Positions 51,068 through 60,803 of a DNA stretch of 64,000 bases are shown in pieces. The position numbers and the translations under genes were made by a program. The stretch is from Amycolatopsis japonica (GTDB lineage: Bacteria > Actinomycetota > Actinomycetes > Mycobacteriales > Pseudonocardiaceae), in NCBI RefSeq assembly GCF_000732925.1, contig NZ_CP008953.1:496001-560000 (forward strand), read 5' to 3'. The notes under the pieces are model-generated. The model was not told where the DNA came from. It was given only the letters and a program-made list of their open reading frames with translations, and did no database searches. Numbering within the stretch: the stretch's first letter is position 1; the number at the start of each line of letters is the position of its first letter.

Positions 51068-52567
51068 GTGAACGAAGTAGCACACAAGAAACGCGCCGAG
51101 GAGAACCAGCTCGCCGCCGCGCTGACCAAAGGACCGGCGGAGGTGCTCGATTTCCTCCTGCCGCTGTGGGTGGGGAGCCAGCTCGGCGCGTCGGCCGCCG
51201 AGGTCGGGGCGCTGACCGCGTTGGAGACGTTGGTGTCGTTCGTGGTCCGGCCGATCGCGGGCGCGCTCGCCGACCGGTTCGACCGGGGCCGGATCGCCGC
51301 GGTCGGCGCTGTCCTCTATGGACTGTCCTTTGTGGTCTACGCGGTGACGCCGGGCATCGGGGTCGCCTACCTGGCCGCGGTTCTCGGCGGCGCGGGCGGT
51401 GCGTTGTTCTGGGTCGCGTTGCGGGCCCGGGTCGGGGAGGGGCTCGCGGCCGACGACGGCGCGTTCAGCAAGCTGTTCGCGGCCGAGGGTGGTGGCACGT
51501 GGATCGCCTTCGTGGTCGCGCTGACCGCGATCGCCTGGATCGACTACCGGGGCGTGTTCTGGCTCGGCGCCGCGGCCTGCGCGGTGGCCGCGGTGGTCCT
51601 GCTGAACGCGAAGTCCGCGCAGGTGCGCGAGGAGGGCGCGCCGCGGCTGCTTCAGTTGGGCAAGAGGATGCGTCCGATGCTCGCGCTCGTCGCGTTGACC
51701 GCGATGGCCGAGGCAGGCGTCGCCCTGTTGCTGCTGATGCACCTGCAACGCGGGCATCAGCTCCAGCTCGGTGAGATCGCGGCGGTCTTCATCCCCGGCT
51801 TCATCGTCTACAGCCTGCTGCCCGACTACCTCCACGGCTTCGTCCGCAAGGTCGGCCGGACGCGGGTGCTCGCGCTGGCGATGGTGGCGAGCGCGATCTT
51901 CGCCGCCGGACTGTCCTTCGCGCCGAGCCCGCCGGTGCTCGCGGTCATGTGGGTCCTGTCCGCGGCGGCGTTCGCGGCGGCCATCCCGGTCGAGCAGGCG
52001 GTGGTCGCCGAGGCGGCCGGGCTGAGCCTCGGCCGGGCGATGGGGATCTACGAGAGTGCGACGCTACTCGGAGCGACGATCGGAACCTTCGTGGCGGGGC
52101 AGCTCTACGGCTCGGATACCGGATGGCGTGTCGCTTGCTTCGGCGCGGCGGGGCTTCTGCTCTTCGGATCGTTCGTGGTTCGTGGCGCCGTACGGCGTGT
52201 CGGAGTTGCGGAGTTTCCCGTGGAACCACGAAAAACGGTGTCACAAAAGGAAAAGTGGGCACCCCGCACGATCGAGGACAGTCCACAAGCGGCCGAATCG
52301 GTGACGGAGGAGGCGAACAGGCGCGCGAACCCGCTCCGCAACTGGGCGATCCACGCCGGGGTCTACATCGTCGCGCAGGCGGCTCTGGCGGTCGCCGGTT
52401 GCAGCTGGCCCATCGAAGCCTTGTTCGGCGAAGTGCACGAAGCCGGCTGGTACTGGAACTCCAGTGGTCACTGGCTGTTGAACCTCGGCCGCATCTGGAC
52501 CTTCGTACTCGTGATCGACACCGTGTGGACCTTCGGTCGCGAACTCCTCAAGAAGCGGCCTTATTGA
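51068..52567 (+). CDS. MFS transporter with extra C-terminal membrane domain
   Basis: A 499-residue protein. Residues ~10-390 are an MFS core of about 12 helices, with the LADRFDRGRIAAVG loop between helices 2 and 3 and QAVVAEAAGLSLGRAMGIYESATLLGA late in the core. A charged linker (EPRKTVSQKEKWAPRTIEDSP...) then leads to ~75 extra residues with two helices (IHAGVYIVAQAALAVAGC and LGRIWTFVLVIDTVWTFG) separated by a Trp-rich loop. This added two-helix module is not usual for MFS carriers. GTG 51068 has AAAAGGGGG about 8 bp upstream. It is divergent from a TetR gene and probably under its control. The substrate is unknown. Confidence 0.8.
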   Translation: MNEVAHKKRAEENQLAAALTKGPAEVLDFLLPLWVGSQLGASAAEVGALTALETLVSFVVRPIAGALADRFDRGRIAAVGAVLYGLSFVVYAVTPGIGVAYLAAVLGGAGGALFWVALRARVGEGLAADDGAFSKLFAAEGGGTWIAFVVALTAIAWIDYRGVFWLGAAACAVAAVVLLNAKSAQVREEGAPRLLQLGKRMRPMLALVALTAMAEAGVALLLLMHLQRGHQLQLGEIAAVFIPGFIVYSLLPDYLHGFVRKVGRTRVLALAMVASAIFAAGLSFAPSPPVLAVMWVLSAAAFAAAIPVEQAVVAEAAGLSLGRAMGIYESATLLGATIGTFVAGQLYGSDTGWRVACFGAAGLLLFGSFVVRGAVRRVGVAEFPVEPRKTVSQKEKWAPRTIEDSPQAAESVTEEANRRANPLRNWAIHAGVYIVAQAALAVAGCSWPIEALFGEVHEAGWYWNSSGHWLLNLGRIWTFVLVIDTVWTFGRELLKKRPY

Positions 52568-52586
52568 CAAGTTGTCTAACATGACA
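52565..52586. promoter_or_regulatory. candidate operator with three half-sites ahead of ephD-tetR
   Basis: TGACA (52565-52569), TGTC (52573-52576) and TGACA (52582-52586) alternate in sense, forming two overlapping dyads: GACAA-G-TTGTC and TGTC-TAACAT-GACA. It ends 3 bp before the ephD-like ATG and includes the MFS stop codon. It is the likely site for the TetR protein encoded at the end of the operon. Confidence 0.5.
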
Positions 52587-52588
52587 GG

Positions 52589-54295
52589 ATGTCTCACAAG
52601 TGGGTGACGGCCAGCGACGGTGTCCGCCTTTCGGTCCGGGTGACCGGCGTCGACGACGCGCCCACGGTGGTGCTCGTCCACGGCTACCCGGACAACGGCT
52701 CCATGTGGGACGGCATCGCCGCCCTGCTGGAACGCCGCTACCGGGTGGTCGTCTACGACGTTCGCGGTGCGGGCCGCTCGGACAAGCCTTCGGGACGCGC
52801 GTCCTACAAACTGGACCAGCTGTCCGAAGACCTCGCCGCGATCGTCGACGAGGTCCAGCCCGAGGGCAAGGTCCACCTGCTCGCGCACGACTGGGGCTCC
52901 ATCCAGACCTGGCATTCGGTCACCGGCGACAGGCTGCGCGGACGGCTCGCGTCGTTCACGTCGATCTCCGGGCCGAGCCTCGATCACGCGGGCGCGTGGT
53001 TCCGCGCGCAGGTGCGCCCGAGCCCGAAACGGCTCAAGAACGCGCTCGTCCAGTGGGCGCATTCGACGTACATCCTCGGCTTCCAGATCCCCCTGATCCC
53101 GCAGGTGCTCTGGCGCACCGGCGCGATGGGCGCGCTGATCGGCCGGATGGACCCGGCGGCCGGAGCGCCGTCCACTTCGGACGGTCTGTACGGCCTCAAC
53201 CTGTATCGCGCCAACATGTTCACGCGCCTTTCGCGGCCGCGGCCGAGGCCCGCCGAGATCCCGGTGCAGGTGCTCGCGCCCACCGGCGACAAGTTCGTCA
53301 CCACGCCGCTGCAGACCGAGATCGAACGCTGGGCGCCGGACCTCCGGATCCGCCGGATCGTCGGCACACACTGGGTGGTCCGCGAGAAGCCCCAGGTGAT
53401 CGCCGACGCGACCGCCGAATTGATCGACCACGTCGAAGGCGGTGAGGAGAGCCGCGCGCTCAAACAGGCCAGGACGAAAGGCTTCGCGCACAAGCTCGTC
53501 GTGATCACCGGCGCCGGCAGCGGGATCGGCCGCGCGACGGCGCTCGCGTTCGCGGACAAGGGTGCGGACGTCGTCATCACCGACATCAACGGCTCCGCCG
53601 CCGCCGACACCGCGAAACTGCTGCGGGACAAGGGTGCGACCGTTGGTGAGTACACAGTGGACTCTTCCGACGCCGAAGCGGTCGAGAAATTCGCCCAGCG
53701 GGTGAAGGAAGAGTTCGGCGTCCCGGACATCGTCGTCAACAACGCCGGGATCGGCCTGTCCGGTCCGTTCCTCGATACGACGGTCAAGGACTGGGAACGT
53801 CTCATCGACGTGAACCTGTGGGGCGTCATCCACGGCTGCCGCGTCTTCGCCGAGCAGATGCGCGAACGGGCCGAAGGCGGCCAGATCGTCAACGTCGCCT
53901 CGGCCGCCGCGTACCTGCCGTCGAAGATCCTTTCCGCGTACGCCACCACGAAATCCGCCGTGCTGACCTTGAGCGTCTGCCTGCGGGCGGAGCTGGCCGC
54001 CGAGAACATCGGCGTCACCGCGATCTGTCCCGGCATCGTGAACACCAACATCACCAGCACCACCCGTTTCGTCGGTGTCGACGACATCGAGCAGAAGCGG
54101 CGCCAGAAGTCGAGCAGCAAGCTGTACGCGAAACGCGGCTTCGGCCCGGAGAAGGTCGCCCGCGACATCCTGCGGGCCGTCGAGAAGGACAAGGCCATCC
54201 AGCCGTCGACGCCGGAGGCCAAGGCCGCGCTCGTTCTCTCCCGGCTCACCCCCGGACTGCTGCGGGCCGCGGCCAAACTGGACGTCACCCCGTGA
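52589..54295 (+). CDS. alpha/beta hydrolase-SDR fusion (EphD-like)
   Basis: A 568-residue two-domain protein like mycobacterial EphD (Rv2214c). Residues ~1-290 are an alpha/beta hydrolase of the epoxide-hydrolase type: HGYPDN (oxyanion region, residues 31-36) and nucleophile Asp101 in LLAHDWGS. Residues ~300-568 are a short-chain dehydrogenase: TGAGSGIGRA near 307, NNAG, and Tyr451-x-x-x-Lys455 in YATTKSA. Both domains look catalytically complete. EphD is linked to lipid/mycolate metabolism; here the substrate is unknown. It is cotranscribed with the TetR gene (4-nt GTGA overlap) and preceded by a three-half-site operator. Confidence 0.88.
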   Translation: MSHKWVTASDGVRLSVRVTGVDDAPTVVLVHGYPDNGSMWDGIAALLERRYRVVVYDVRGAGRSDKPSGRASYKLDQLSEDLAAIVDEVQPEGKVHLLAHDWGSIQTWHSVTGDRLRGRLASFTSISGPSLDHAGAWFRAQVRPSPKRLKNALVQWAHSTYILGFQIPLIPQVLWRTGAMGALIGRMDPAAGAPSTSDGLYGLNLYRANMFTRLSRPRPRPAEIPVQVLAPTGDKFVTTPLQTEIERWAPDLRIRRIVGTHWVVREKPQVIADATAELIDHVEGGEESRALKQARTKGFAHKLVVITGAGSGIGRATALAFADKGADVVITDINGSAAADTAKLLRDKGATVGEYTVDSSDAEAVEKFAQRVKEEFGVPDIVVNNAGIGLSGPFLDTTVKDWERLIDVNLWGVIHGCRVFAEQMRERAEGGQIVNVASAAAYLPSKILSAYATTKSAVLTLSVCLRAELAAENIGVTAICPGIVNTNITSTTRFVGVDDIEQKRRQKSSSKLYAKRGFGPEKVARDILRAVEKDKAIQPSTPEAKAALVLSRLTPGLLRAAAKLDVTP

Positions 54296-54903
54296 CCGGA
54301 CGCCCACGCCGGATGTCGCCGGAAGCGCGCCGCGAGGACCTGATCCGCGCCGCGCTGGACCTGTTCGGCTCGCGCGCGCCCGAACTCGTCACGGTCGACG
54401 ACATCATCGCCCGCGCCGAGGTCTCCCGGCCGCTGTTCTACCGGTACTTCTCGAACCTGCGGGAACTGCAGGTCGAGGCGCTGAAAACGGTGACCGAAGG
54501 GCTCATCGACGGCCTGGCCGGGCTCGAGGAAGGCCCACCGGAAACCCGGCTGCGGGCAGCCGTCCGCGGGCTGATCGACGTCGCCGACCACTACCGGGCG
54601 GGGTACGTCGCGCTGTTGCGCAGCGGTTCGGTGATCGCGACGTCGGAGACGGACGCGGCGATCGACGAGGTCCGCAACCGCGCCGTCGAGCTCATCCTCG
54701 GCGCGCTGGGAGTGTCGGAGCCCTCGCCTATGCTCCTGCTGACCCTGCGGTGCTGGACGGCGGTGGTGGAGGGCGCTCTGCTGAGCTGGCTGCAGGAGCG
54801 TTCCGTGCCGCGTGAGGCGCTCGACGGGTGGCTGGTCGATCAGCTGACCGTCATGCTCTCGGCGACCGCGGCGCACGATTCTTCCGTCCCGCAGATGTCA
54901 TGA
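54292..54903 (+). CDS. TetR family regulator of the ephD-like operon
   Basis: A 203-residue TetR protein; helix-turn-helix TVDDIIARAEVSRPLFYRYFSNLRELQVEAL at about residues 36-66, followed by a helical effector domain with few charged residues in its core. GTG 54292 overlaps the ephD-like stop by 4 nt. It presumably represses its own operon through the site at 52565-52586. Its last codons (Met-Ser-stop) lie in the left arm of the palindrome at 54896-54950. Confidence 0.85.
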   Translation: MTGRPRRMSPEARREDLIRAALDLFGSRAPELVTVDDIIARAEVSRPLFYRYFSNLRELQVEALKTVTEGLIDGLAGLEEGPPETRLRAAVRGLIDVADHYRAGYVALLRSGSVIATSETDAAIDEVRNRAVELILGALGVSEPSPMLLLTLRCWTAVVEGALLSWLQERSVPREALDGWLVDQLTVMLSATAAHDSSVPQMS

Positions 54904-54950
54904 AAGGGCCGTTCAGGACGAAAAACGTCAGGAACGGCCCTTTCATGACA
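54896..54950. repeat. family B palindrome (55 bp)
   Basis: Arms TGTCATGAAAGGGCCGTTC and its complement pair over 19 bp, then after a 3-bp mismatch ACG/CGT closes a 5-A loop. It contains the TGA of the TetR gene and ends 8 bp before the citrate synthase stop on the other strand. Confidence 0.85.
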
Positions 54951-54958
54951 CGTGACGG

Positions 54959-56110
54959 TCAGGACTGCTTCGCGACCAGGTCCCAGCCTTCGACGTCTTC
55001 CGGCTTCCGCGGCTCCGGCCCGACGTACTTGGCCGACGGGCGCACGAGGCGGCCGGTCTTCTTCTGCTCCAGGATGTGCGCGGCCCAGCCTGCGGTACGC
55101 GCCGAGCTGAACATCGCGGGCATCATGTGCGGCGGTACCTGGGCGAAGTCCAGGATCACGGCCGCCCAGAACTCGACGTTGGTCTCGATCGGGTGGTCCG
55201 GACGCCGCTCGCGCAGCTCCTTCAGCGCCACCTGCTCCAGCTCCGCGGCCGCCTCGTAGCGCGACGCGCCGAGCTCCTGGCAGGTCCGGCGCAGCACGCG
55301 CGCCCGCGGGTCCTCCGCGCGGTACACGCGGTGCCCGAAGCCCATCATCCGTTCCTTGCGGTCCAGGATGCCCTTGACCAGGCCGACCGCGTCACCGGTC
55401 TTCTCGACCTCTTCGATCATCGGCAGCACCCGCGCCGGCGCGCCGCCGTGCAGCGGGCCGGACATGGCGCCGATCGCGCCGGACAGCGCCGCGGCGACGT
55501 CGGCGCCGGTCGAGGCGATGACCCGGGCGGTGAAGGTCGAGGCGTTGAGACCGTGCTCGGCGGCCGAGACCCAGTAGGCGTCGATGGCCTTGACGTGGGC
55601 CGGGTCCGGCTCGCCGCGCCAGCGGACCATGAAGCGTTCGGTGATCGACTTCGCCTCGTCGACCCGGGTCTGCGGGACGGCGGGCTGCCCGATGCCGCGG
55701 GCGGACTGGGCGACGTACGAAAGCGCCATCACCGAGGCGCGGGCCAGCTGGTCGCGCGCCTCGTCGTCGGTGATGTCCAGCAGCGGCCGGTAGCCCCAGA
55801 TGGGGGCGAGCATGGCTAGTGCGGCCTGGACGTCGACGCGGACGTCGCCGGTGTGCACCGGCAGCGGGAACGGCTCGGCGGGCGGTAGCCCATGGCCGAA
55901 GCGGCTGTCGACGAGAAGACCCCAGACGTCACCGAAGGTCACCTTGCCGGCGAGATCCTCGATGTCGACACCGCGATAACGCAGCGCGCCGCCGTCACGG
56001 TCGGGCTCGGCGATTTCGGTCTTGAAGGCGACCACGCCTTCGAGACCCGGTCGGAAACCGTCGTCGACCTGCTCGGACGGCTGATTGGTGCTGATCGTGG
56101 AGGTACTCAC
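54959..56110 (-). CDS. citA: citrate synthase 2
   Basis: A 383-residue citrate synthase of the CitA (Rv0889c) branch, condensing acetyl-CoA and oxaloacetate. Active-site segments are SGPLHGGAPARV (His), MGFGHRVYRAEDPRA (second His and Arg) and TNVEFWAAVILD (Asp region). The N-terminus is short compared with GltA types, as expected for CitA. I chose GTG 56110 (VSTSTIST...), with GAAAGG about 11 bp upstream; the frame extends 36 residues farther without resemblance. It is divergent from urease, with 291 bp between that hold no gene. Confidence 0.92.
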   Translation of the reverse strand: MSTSTISTNQPSEQVDDGFRPGLEGVVAFKTEIAEPDRDGGALRYRGVDIEDLAGKVTFGDVWGLLVDSRFGHGLPPAEPFPLPVHTGDVRVDVQAALAMLAPIWGYRPLLDITDDEARDQLARASVMALSYVAQSARGIGQPAVPQTRVDEAKSITERFMVRWRGEPDPAHVKAIDAYWVSAAEHGLNASTFTARVIASTGADVAAALSGAIGAMSGPLHGGAPARVLPMIEEVEKTGDAVGLVKGILDRKERMMGFGHRVYRAEDPRARVLRRTCQELGASRYEAAAELEQVALKELRERRPDHPIETNVEFWAAVILDFAQVPPHMMPAMFSSARTAGWAAHILEQKKTGRLVRPSAKYVGPEPRKPEDVEGWDLVAKQS

Positions 56111-56254
56111 TGTGGTGAAACCTTTCGATGCGCATTCCCCGGCTTTGTGTTCATGCGTGGACGGGATACACGCAGCGAAGGCGCGCCTCATCGCACGGAT
56201 GGACAAACTTTGCTCCACGTCGCGGCCCGGGGCAATCGAAAGATGTGGTGCTTT

Positions 56255-56271
56255 CGGTCACGATTACGAGA
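56255..56271. promoter_or_regulatory. weak candidate GlnR site between citA and ureA
   Basis: GTCAC-GATTAC-GAGAAC resembles the known GlnR arrangement GTnAC-n6-GAAAC, with the first box complete and the second off at two of five bases. It is 130 bp upstream of ureA. Actinobacterial urease genes are often nitrogen-regulated, but this match is short. Confidence 0.25.
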
Positions 56272-56401
56272 ACGATTCAGTGAAAAGCTCGTTCGTACGC
56301 GAAGAGTTACGGCGACGTTCACTTTGCGTGTACCGGGCGCCGACGTAAATCCTGTGTTTCGAGAACCGGCGGCCGGCCGTTTCCGGTGATAGACCTTTCC
56401 C

Positions 56402-56704
56402 ATGCACCTGAGCCCCCAGGAGCGGGACAAACTGCTCATCCACGTCGCGGCGGACGTAGCTCGCAAACGCCTGGAGCGCGGGGTCCTGCTGAACTACCCC
56501 GAGGCGGTCGCCCTGATCACCGATCACGTCCTCGAAGGCGCTCGCGACGGCCGGACGGTGAGCGAGCTCGTGGCGAGCGGGCGTGCGGTGCTCGGCCGGG
56601 CGCAGGTGCTGGACGGAGTGCCGGAGATGGTCGATTCCGTGCAGATCGAAGCCACTTTCCCGGACGGCACGAAGCTCGTCACCGTGCACGACCCGATCGT
56701 CTAG
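56402..56704 (+). CDS. ureA: urease subunit gamma
   Basis: A 100-residue gamma subunit ([23 protein letters not shown]...), full length and conserved throughout, including [21 protein letters not shown] and the C-terminal [13 protein letters not shown]. It builds the (UreABC)3 urease that splits urea to ammonia and carbamate. It is the first gene of ureABCFGD. No strong ribosome-binding site is seen before the ATG. Confidence 0.95.
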   Translation: MHLSPQERDKLLIHVAADVARKRLERGVLLNYPEAVALITDHVLEGARDGRTVSELVASGRAVLGRAQVLDGVPEMVDSVQIEATFPDGTKLVTVHDPIV

Positions 56705-56716
56705 AAAGGGCCGCGA

Positions 56717-57010
56717 GTGCGACCAGGAGAGATCATCACCGGCGACACGCCGGTCGAGCTGAACCCGGGCAGGCCGCGGGTCCGGCTGCTCGTGCGGAAC
56801 CTTGGCGACCGGCCCGTCCAGGTCGGTTCGCACTACCATTTCGCGGCGGTCAATCCGGGGCTCGAATTCGATCGCGAAGCCGCCAGGGGACATCGGCTCG
56901 ACGTGCCCGCGGGAACGTCGGTGCGTTTCGAGCCGGGGGTCGAACGCGAAGTCGACCTCGTCCCGCTGGCCGGGAACCGCGCGGTGCCCGGACTGCGGAA
57001 GGCGACCTGA
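56717..57010 (+). CDS. ureB: urease subunit beta
   Basis: A 97-residue beta subunit beginning [19 protein letters not shown]. The [30 protein letters not shown] segment is diagnostic. GTG 56717 has AAAGGG about 8 bp upstream. Its TGA shares one base with the ureC ATG. Confidence 0.95.
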   Translation: MRPGEIITGDTPVELNPGRPRVRLLVRNLGDRPVQVGSHYHFAAVNPGLEFDREAARGHRLDVPAGTSVRFEPGVEREVDLVPLAGNRAVPGLRKAT

Positions 57011-58731
57011 TGCCGTCGATCGATCGCGAGCGCTACGCCGAACTATTCGGCCCGACAACCGGCGACCGGATCCGCCTCGCCGACACCGACCTGCTCATCG
57101 AAGTCACCGAAGATCGCAGCATGGGGCCGTCGGGCAGCGGTGACGAAGTGCTGTTCGGCGGCGGCAAGGTGATCCGCGAATCCATGGGCCAGGGGATGGC
57201 GACCCGGGCCGAAGGCGCGCCCGATCTGATCATCACCGGCGCGGTGATCCTGGACCACTGGGGGATCGTCAAGGCCGACGTCGGCGTCCGCGACGGCCGG
57301 ATCGTCGGTATCGGCAAGGCGGGCAACCCGGACACGATGGACGGTGTCGACCCGGCGCTGGTCGTCGGACCGTCCACGGAGGTGCTGTCCGGCAACGGGA
57401 AGATCCTCACCGCGGGCGGCATCGACTGCCACGTCCACTTCATCTGCCCGCAGCTGACCGACACCGCGCTGGCGTCCGGTCTCACCACGCTCGTCGGCGG
57501 CGGGACCGGGCCGGTCGAGGGCAGCAAGGCCACCACCGTCACGCCCGGCGCGTGGAACCTCGGCCGGATGCTGCGGGCGATGGACGGCCAGCCGGTCAAC
57601 GTCCTGTTGCTGGGCAAGGGGAACACCGTCCGGCACGAGGCGCTGCGCGAACAGCTCGCCGCCGGCGCGGGCGGGTTCAAACTGCACGAGGACTGGGGCA
57701 GCACCCCGGCCGCGATCGACGCCTGCCTGACCGTGGCCGGCGAATCCGGTGTCCAGGTCGCGATCCACACCGACACGCTGAACGAAGCGGGCTTCCTGGA
57801 GTCCACTGTGGACGCCATCGGCGGGCGGTCGATCAACGCGTACCACACCGAAGGCGCGGGTGGCGGGCACGCGCCGGACATCATCCAGGTCGCCGGGCTG
57901 CCCAACATCCTGCCGTCGTCGACGAACCCGACGCGCCCGCACACCGCGAACACCCTCGACGAACACCTCGACATGCTCGTCGTCTGCCACCACCTGAACC
58001 CGTCCGTGCCCGAGGATCTGGCGTTCGCCGAAAGCCGGATCCGGCCGACGACCATCGCGGCCGAGGACGTCCTGCACGACCTCGGCGCGATCTCGATGAT
58101 GAGCTCGGACTCGCAGGCGATGGGCCGCATCGGCGAGGTGATCATCCGGACCTGGCAGACCGCGCACGTCATGAAACGACGGCGTGGCGCGCTTCCCGGC
58201 GACGGCGCGGCCGACAACCTGCGGGCTCGTCGCTATGTCGCCAAATACACGATCAACCCCGCGATCGCGCACGGCATGGAGCGCGAGATCGGCTCGGTGG
58301 AGGTCGGGAAGCTCGCGGATCTCGTGCTGTGGGAGCCGAAGTTCTTCGGAGTGCGGCCGCATGTGGTGCTGAAGGGCGGATTCCCGGCGTGGGCGGCGAT
58401 GGGCGACGCGAACGCTTCCATCCCGACGCCGCAGCCGGTGCTCGCGCGGCCGATGTTCGGTGCGGCACCGGCGATCGCCGCCGCGAGCAGCTTCCATTTC
58501 GTGGCCCCGGAAGCGCTGGAAAACGGGGTGGCGGAGCGGTTCGGCATCGCGCGGAAGCTCGTGCCGGTCGCGAACACCCGATCCCGGGGCAAGGCCGACA
58601 TGGTGCTCAACGACGCGACGCCGGACATCCGGGTGGAGCCGGACAGTTTCGCCGTGCACGTCGACGGGGAGTTGATCGAGCCGCGGCCGGTGACCGAACT
58701 GCCCATGGCGCAACGGTACTTCTTGTTCTGA
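57010..58731 (+). CDS. ureC: urease subunit alpha
   Basis: A 573-residue catalytic subunit. The nickel centre residues are present: the [11 protein letters not shown]is pair, the carbamylated lysine Lys224 ([10 protein letters not shown]), the AIHTDTLNE and [13 protein letters not shown] histidines and the later Asp. The mobile-flap Cys326-His327 (VVCHHLN) and ESRIRP are also intact, so the enzyme should be active once nickel is loaded. The start shares one base with the ureB stop and the stop shares one base with ureF. Confidence 0.96.
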   Translation: MPSIDRERYAELFGPTTGDRIRLADTDLLIEVTEDRSMGPSGSGDEVLFGGGKVIRESMGQGMATRAEGAPDLIITGAVILDHWGIVKADVGVRDGRIVGIGKAGNPDTMDGVDPALVVGPSTEVLSGNGKILTAGGIDCHVHFICPQLTDTALASGLTTLVGGGTGPVEGSKATTVTPGAWNLGRMLRAMDGQPVNVLLLGKGNTVRHEALREQLAAGAGGFKLHEDWGSTPAAIDACLTVAGESGVQVAIHTDTLNEAGFLESTVDAIGGRSINAYHTEGAGGGHAPDIIQVAGLPNILPSSTNPTRPHTANTLDEHLDMLVVCHHLNPSVPEDLAFAESRIRPTTIAAEDVLHDLGAISMMSSDSQAMGRIGEVIIRTWQTAHVMKRRRGALPGDGAADNLRARRYVAKYTINPAIAHGMEREIGSVEVGKLADLVLWEPKFFGVRPHVVLKGGFPAWAAMGDANASIPTPQPVLARPMFGAAPAIAAASSFHFVAPEALENGVAERFGIARKLVPVANTRSRGKADMVLNDATPDIRVEPDSFAVHVDGELIEPRPVTELPMAQRYFLF

Positions 58732-59405
58732 TGGATCTCTCTGCGGTCATCTTGGCCGATTCCAGGTTTCCCGGGGGCGGGCATGTCCACTCCGGCGGAC
58801 TCGAAGAAGCCGTCGCCCGGAAGCTGATCACGCACGAACGTGACCTTCCGGGGTTCCTCTCCGGGCGCTTGCGCACGGCTGGTTCGCTGGCCGCGGTGTT
58901 CGCCGCCGCGGCGGCGCACGCGGCGGCTCGTAACGTCCGAAGTGGACACTGGCGGCGGCTCGATCTCGAACTCGACGCCAGAACGCCCTCGCTCGCGCAG
59001 CGGGAGGCGTCTCGCGCGCAGGGGCGGGGGACGGCGCGGGCGGGTAAGGCGGCCTGGCCGTCGCCGGTGCTTTCCCAGCTGCTGAAGGAAACCCCGCGAC
59101 CGCATCATCCGGTGATCGTCGGAGCGCTGATCGGGGTGCCCTTCGACGCCGCGATGGCGGTGGCCTATCTCGCGATCAGCGGTCCCGCGAGCGCGGCCGT
59201 ACGGCTGCTCGGTCTCGATCCGTTCGCCGTCAACGCCGTCGTGGCCCGCCTCGCGGACGAGGTCCAGGAGGTTTCCCGGCGGGCCGCCGAGGTCGCGGGC
59301 GACGATCCGGCCGATCTCCCGGCGCCGGGGTCACCGGCGCTCGATCTGTTCGCCGAGGCACACGCCCGGCATCACCAGGAAGAGGTGCGTCTCTTTGCCA
59401 GCTGA
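58731..59405 (+). CDS. ureF: urease accessory protein UreF
   Basis: A 224-residue accessory protein that, with UreD and UreG, forms the complex loading nickel into apo-urease. It starts [28 protein letters not shown], corresponding to the family D-S-x-(F/L)-P-x-G-x-x-x-H-S-x-G-L-E pattern, and contains [16 protein letters not shown] near its end. It is fully alpha-helical in appearance and cytoplasmic. ATG 58731 overlaps the ureC stop by one base, and ureG starts inside its last codons. Confidence 0.9.
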   Translation: MDLSAVILADSRFPGGGHVHSGGLEEAVARKLITHERDLPGFLSGRLRTAGSLAAVFAAAAAHAAARNVRSGHWRRLDLELDARTPSLAQREASRAQGRGTARAGKAAWPSPVLSQLLKETPRPHHPVIVGALIGVPFDAAMAVAYLAISGPASAAVRLLGLDPFAVNAVVARLADEVQEVSRRAAEVAGDDPADLPAPGSPALDLFAEAHARHHQEEVRLFAS

Positions 59406-60102
59406 GCATGGTCACGGTCACGGACATGTGCACCCGGTCAACTTCGACCCGACCGCCGCGGAACCCGACCACTACGAGCAGGCGCCGACCGCCGGGCGCG
59501 CGTACCGGATCGGGATCGGCGGGCCGGTGGGGAGCGGGAAGACCGCGCTCACCGCGGCACTGTGCCGGGCGCTGGGCGACGAGGTGAACCTCGCCGTCGT
59601 CACCAACGACATCTACACCACCGAGGACGCCGACTTCCTGCGCAAGGCCGGGGTGCTCGACCCGGAGCGGATCGAGGCCGTGCAGACCGGCGCTTGCCCG
59701 CACACCGCGATCCGCGACGACATCACCGCGAACCTCGACGCGGTCGAACGGCTGGAAGAGCGGTTCCCCGGGCTGGATCTAGTGATCATCGAAAGCGGCG
59801 GGGACAACCTCACCGCGGTGTTCAGCCGGGGACTCGCCGACAGCCAGGTGTTCGTGGTCGACGTCGCCGGTGGCGACAAGGTGCCGCGCAAGGGCGGGCC
59901 GGGCGTGACGACGGCGGATCTGCTGGTGATCAACAAGATCGACATCGCGCATCTGGTCGGGGCGGACATGGACGTGATGACCTCGGACGCGCACCGGATG
60001 CGGGGCGAGCTGCCGGTGATCACCCAGTCCCTTGTGGACACTCCGAACGCGCCGGCGGTGGCGGACTGGGTCCGCTCGCTGCTCCCGGTCCGCGCGGGGT
60101 GA
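59395..60102 (+). CDS. ureG: urease accessory GTPase UreG with His-rich N-terminus
   Basis: A 235-residue SIMIBI GTPase that drives nickel delivery. The P-loop is GGPVGSGKT (residues 42-50). The nickel-binding C-P-H motif is in [19 protein letters not shown] is the switch region and NKIDIA is the base-specificity motif. The N-terminus has HGHGHGHVH, a nickel-binding stretch that may replace the missing UreE metallochaperone. I use TTG 59395 because GGAAGAGG lies 8 bp upstream and the His-rich stretch is in frame; it overlaps ureF by 11 bp. Confidence 0.92.
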   Translation: MPAEHGHGHGHVHPVNFDPTAAEPDHYEQAPTAGRAYRIGIGGPVGSGKTALTAALCRALGDEVNLAVVTNDIYTTEDADFLRKAGVLDPERIEAVQTGACPHTAIRDDITANLDAVERLEERFPGLDLVIIESGGDNLTAVFSRGLADSQVFVVDVAGGDKVPRKGGPGVTTADLLVINKIDIAHLVGADMDVMTSDAHRMRGELPVITQSLVDTPNAPAVADWVRSLLPVRAG

Positions 60103-60803
60103 AGGCGCACGCGCGGCTGACCGCCTGCTTCGAGGGCGGCCGGACCGTACTGCGTGAGCTGCGCTCGATGGCGCCGCTCACGCTCCTTCCCAAACGGGGC
60201 ACCGGTGCGACGGCGGTGGTGCACCTGGTCAACTCGGCGACCTCGCCATTGGGTGGCGATGAGCTGAAGCTGACCATCCGGGTCGGTGCCGGTGCTTCGC
60301 TGCGGCTTTCCGGGGTGGCGGCGACGATCGCGCTGCCCGGGTTGCACGGTGAGGGTAGTTCGTCCCTTGTGGACATCGCCGTGGACGATGGTGGGTCTTT
60401 GGAGTATCTGCCGGAGCCGACCGTGGTGACCGCGCGCGCCCGGCACATCGCCGTGCTGCGGGCCGCTTTGGCGTCTGGTGCCTTCTTGCATACGCGAGAG
60501 GTGCTGGTCCTGGGGCGGGCGGGTGAGCGGCCTGGCTCCCTGGTGACGACGCAGCATGTGACGCGGGGTGAAATGCCGGTGCTGCGGCAGACCTTGGAGA
60601 TCGGGGACTCCACTTTGGACGCCAGTCTCGCGCATCTGGCCGGGCGACGGGTGCTGGCGACCGATCTGGTCGTCGGTGGTCCCGTGGTGCCCGAGGCTTC
60701 CGGTGAGTGGTGGTCGCGTACGTCGCTCGCCGCCGGTGGGACGCTCACGACTTCCTTGGCGCCGGACGCCGTGACCGCGCTGCGGGTCTTCGAAAGTCCG
60801 TGA
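60099..60803 (+). CDS. ureD: urease accessory protein UreD
   Basis: A 234-residue UreD/UreH protein that scaffolds UreF and UreG on apo-urease. It contains [33 protein letters not shown], the family's strand core, and [11 protein letters not shown]. It begins at GTG 60099 overlapping the ureG stop by 4 nt. The last codons, Ser-Pro-stop, are provided by the family A palindrome at 60796-60850, so this operon ends directly in a hairpin. Confidence 0.9.
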   Translation: MKAHARLTACFEGGRTVLRELRSMAPLTLLPKRGTGATAVVHLVNSATSPLGGDELKLTIRVGAGASLRLSGVAATIALPGLHGEGSSSLVDIAVDDGGSLEYLPEPTVVTARARHIAVLRAALASGAFLHTREVLVLGRAGERPGSLVTTQHVTRGEMPVLRQTLEIGDSTLDASLAHLAGRRVLATDLVVGGPVVPEASGEWWSRTSLAAGGTLTTSLAPDAVTALRVFESP

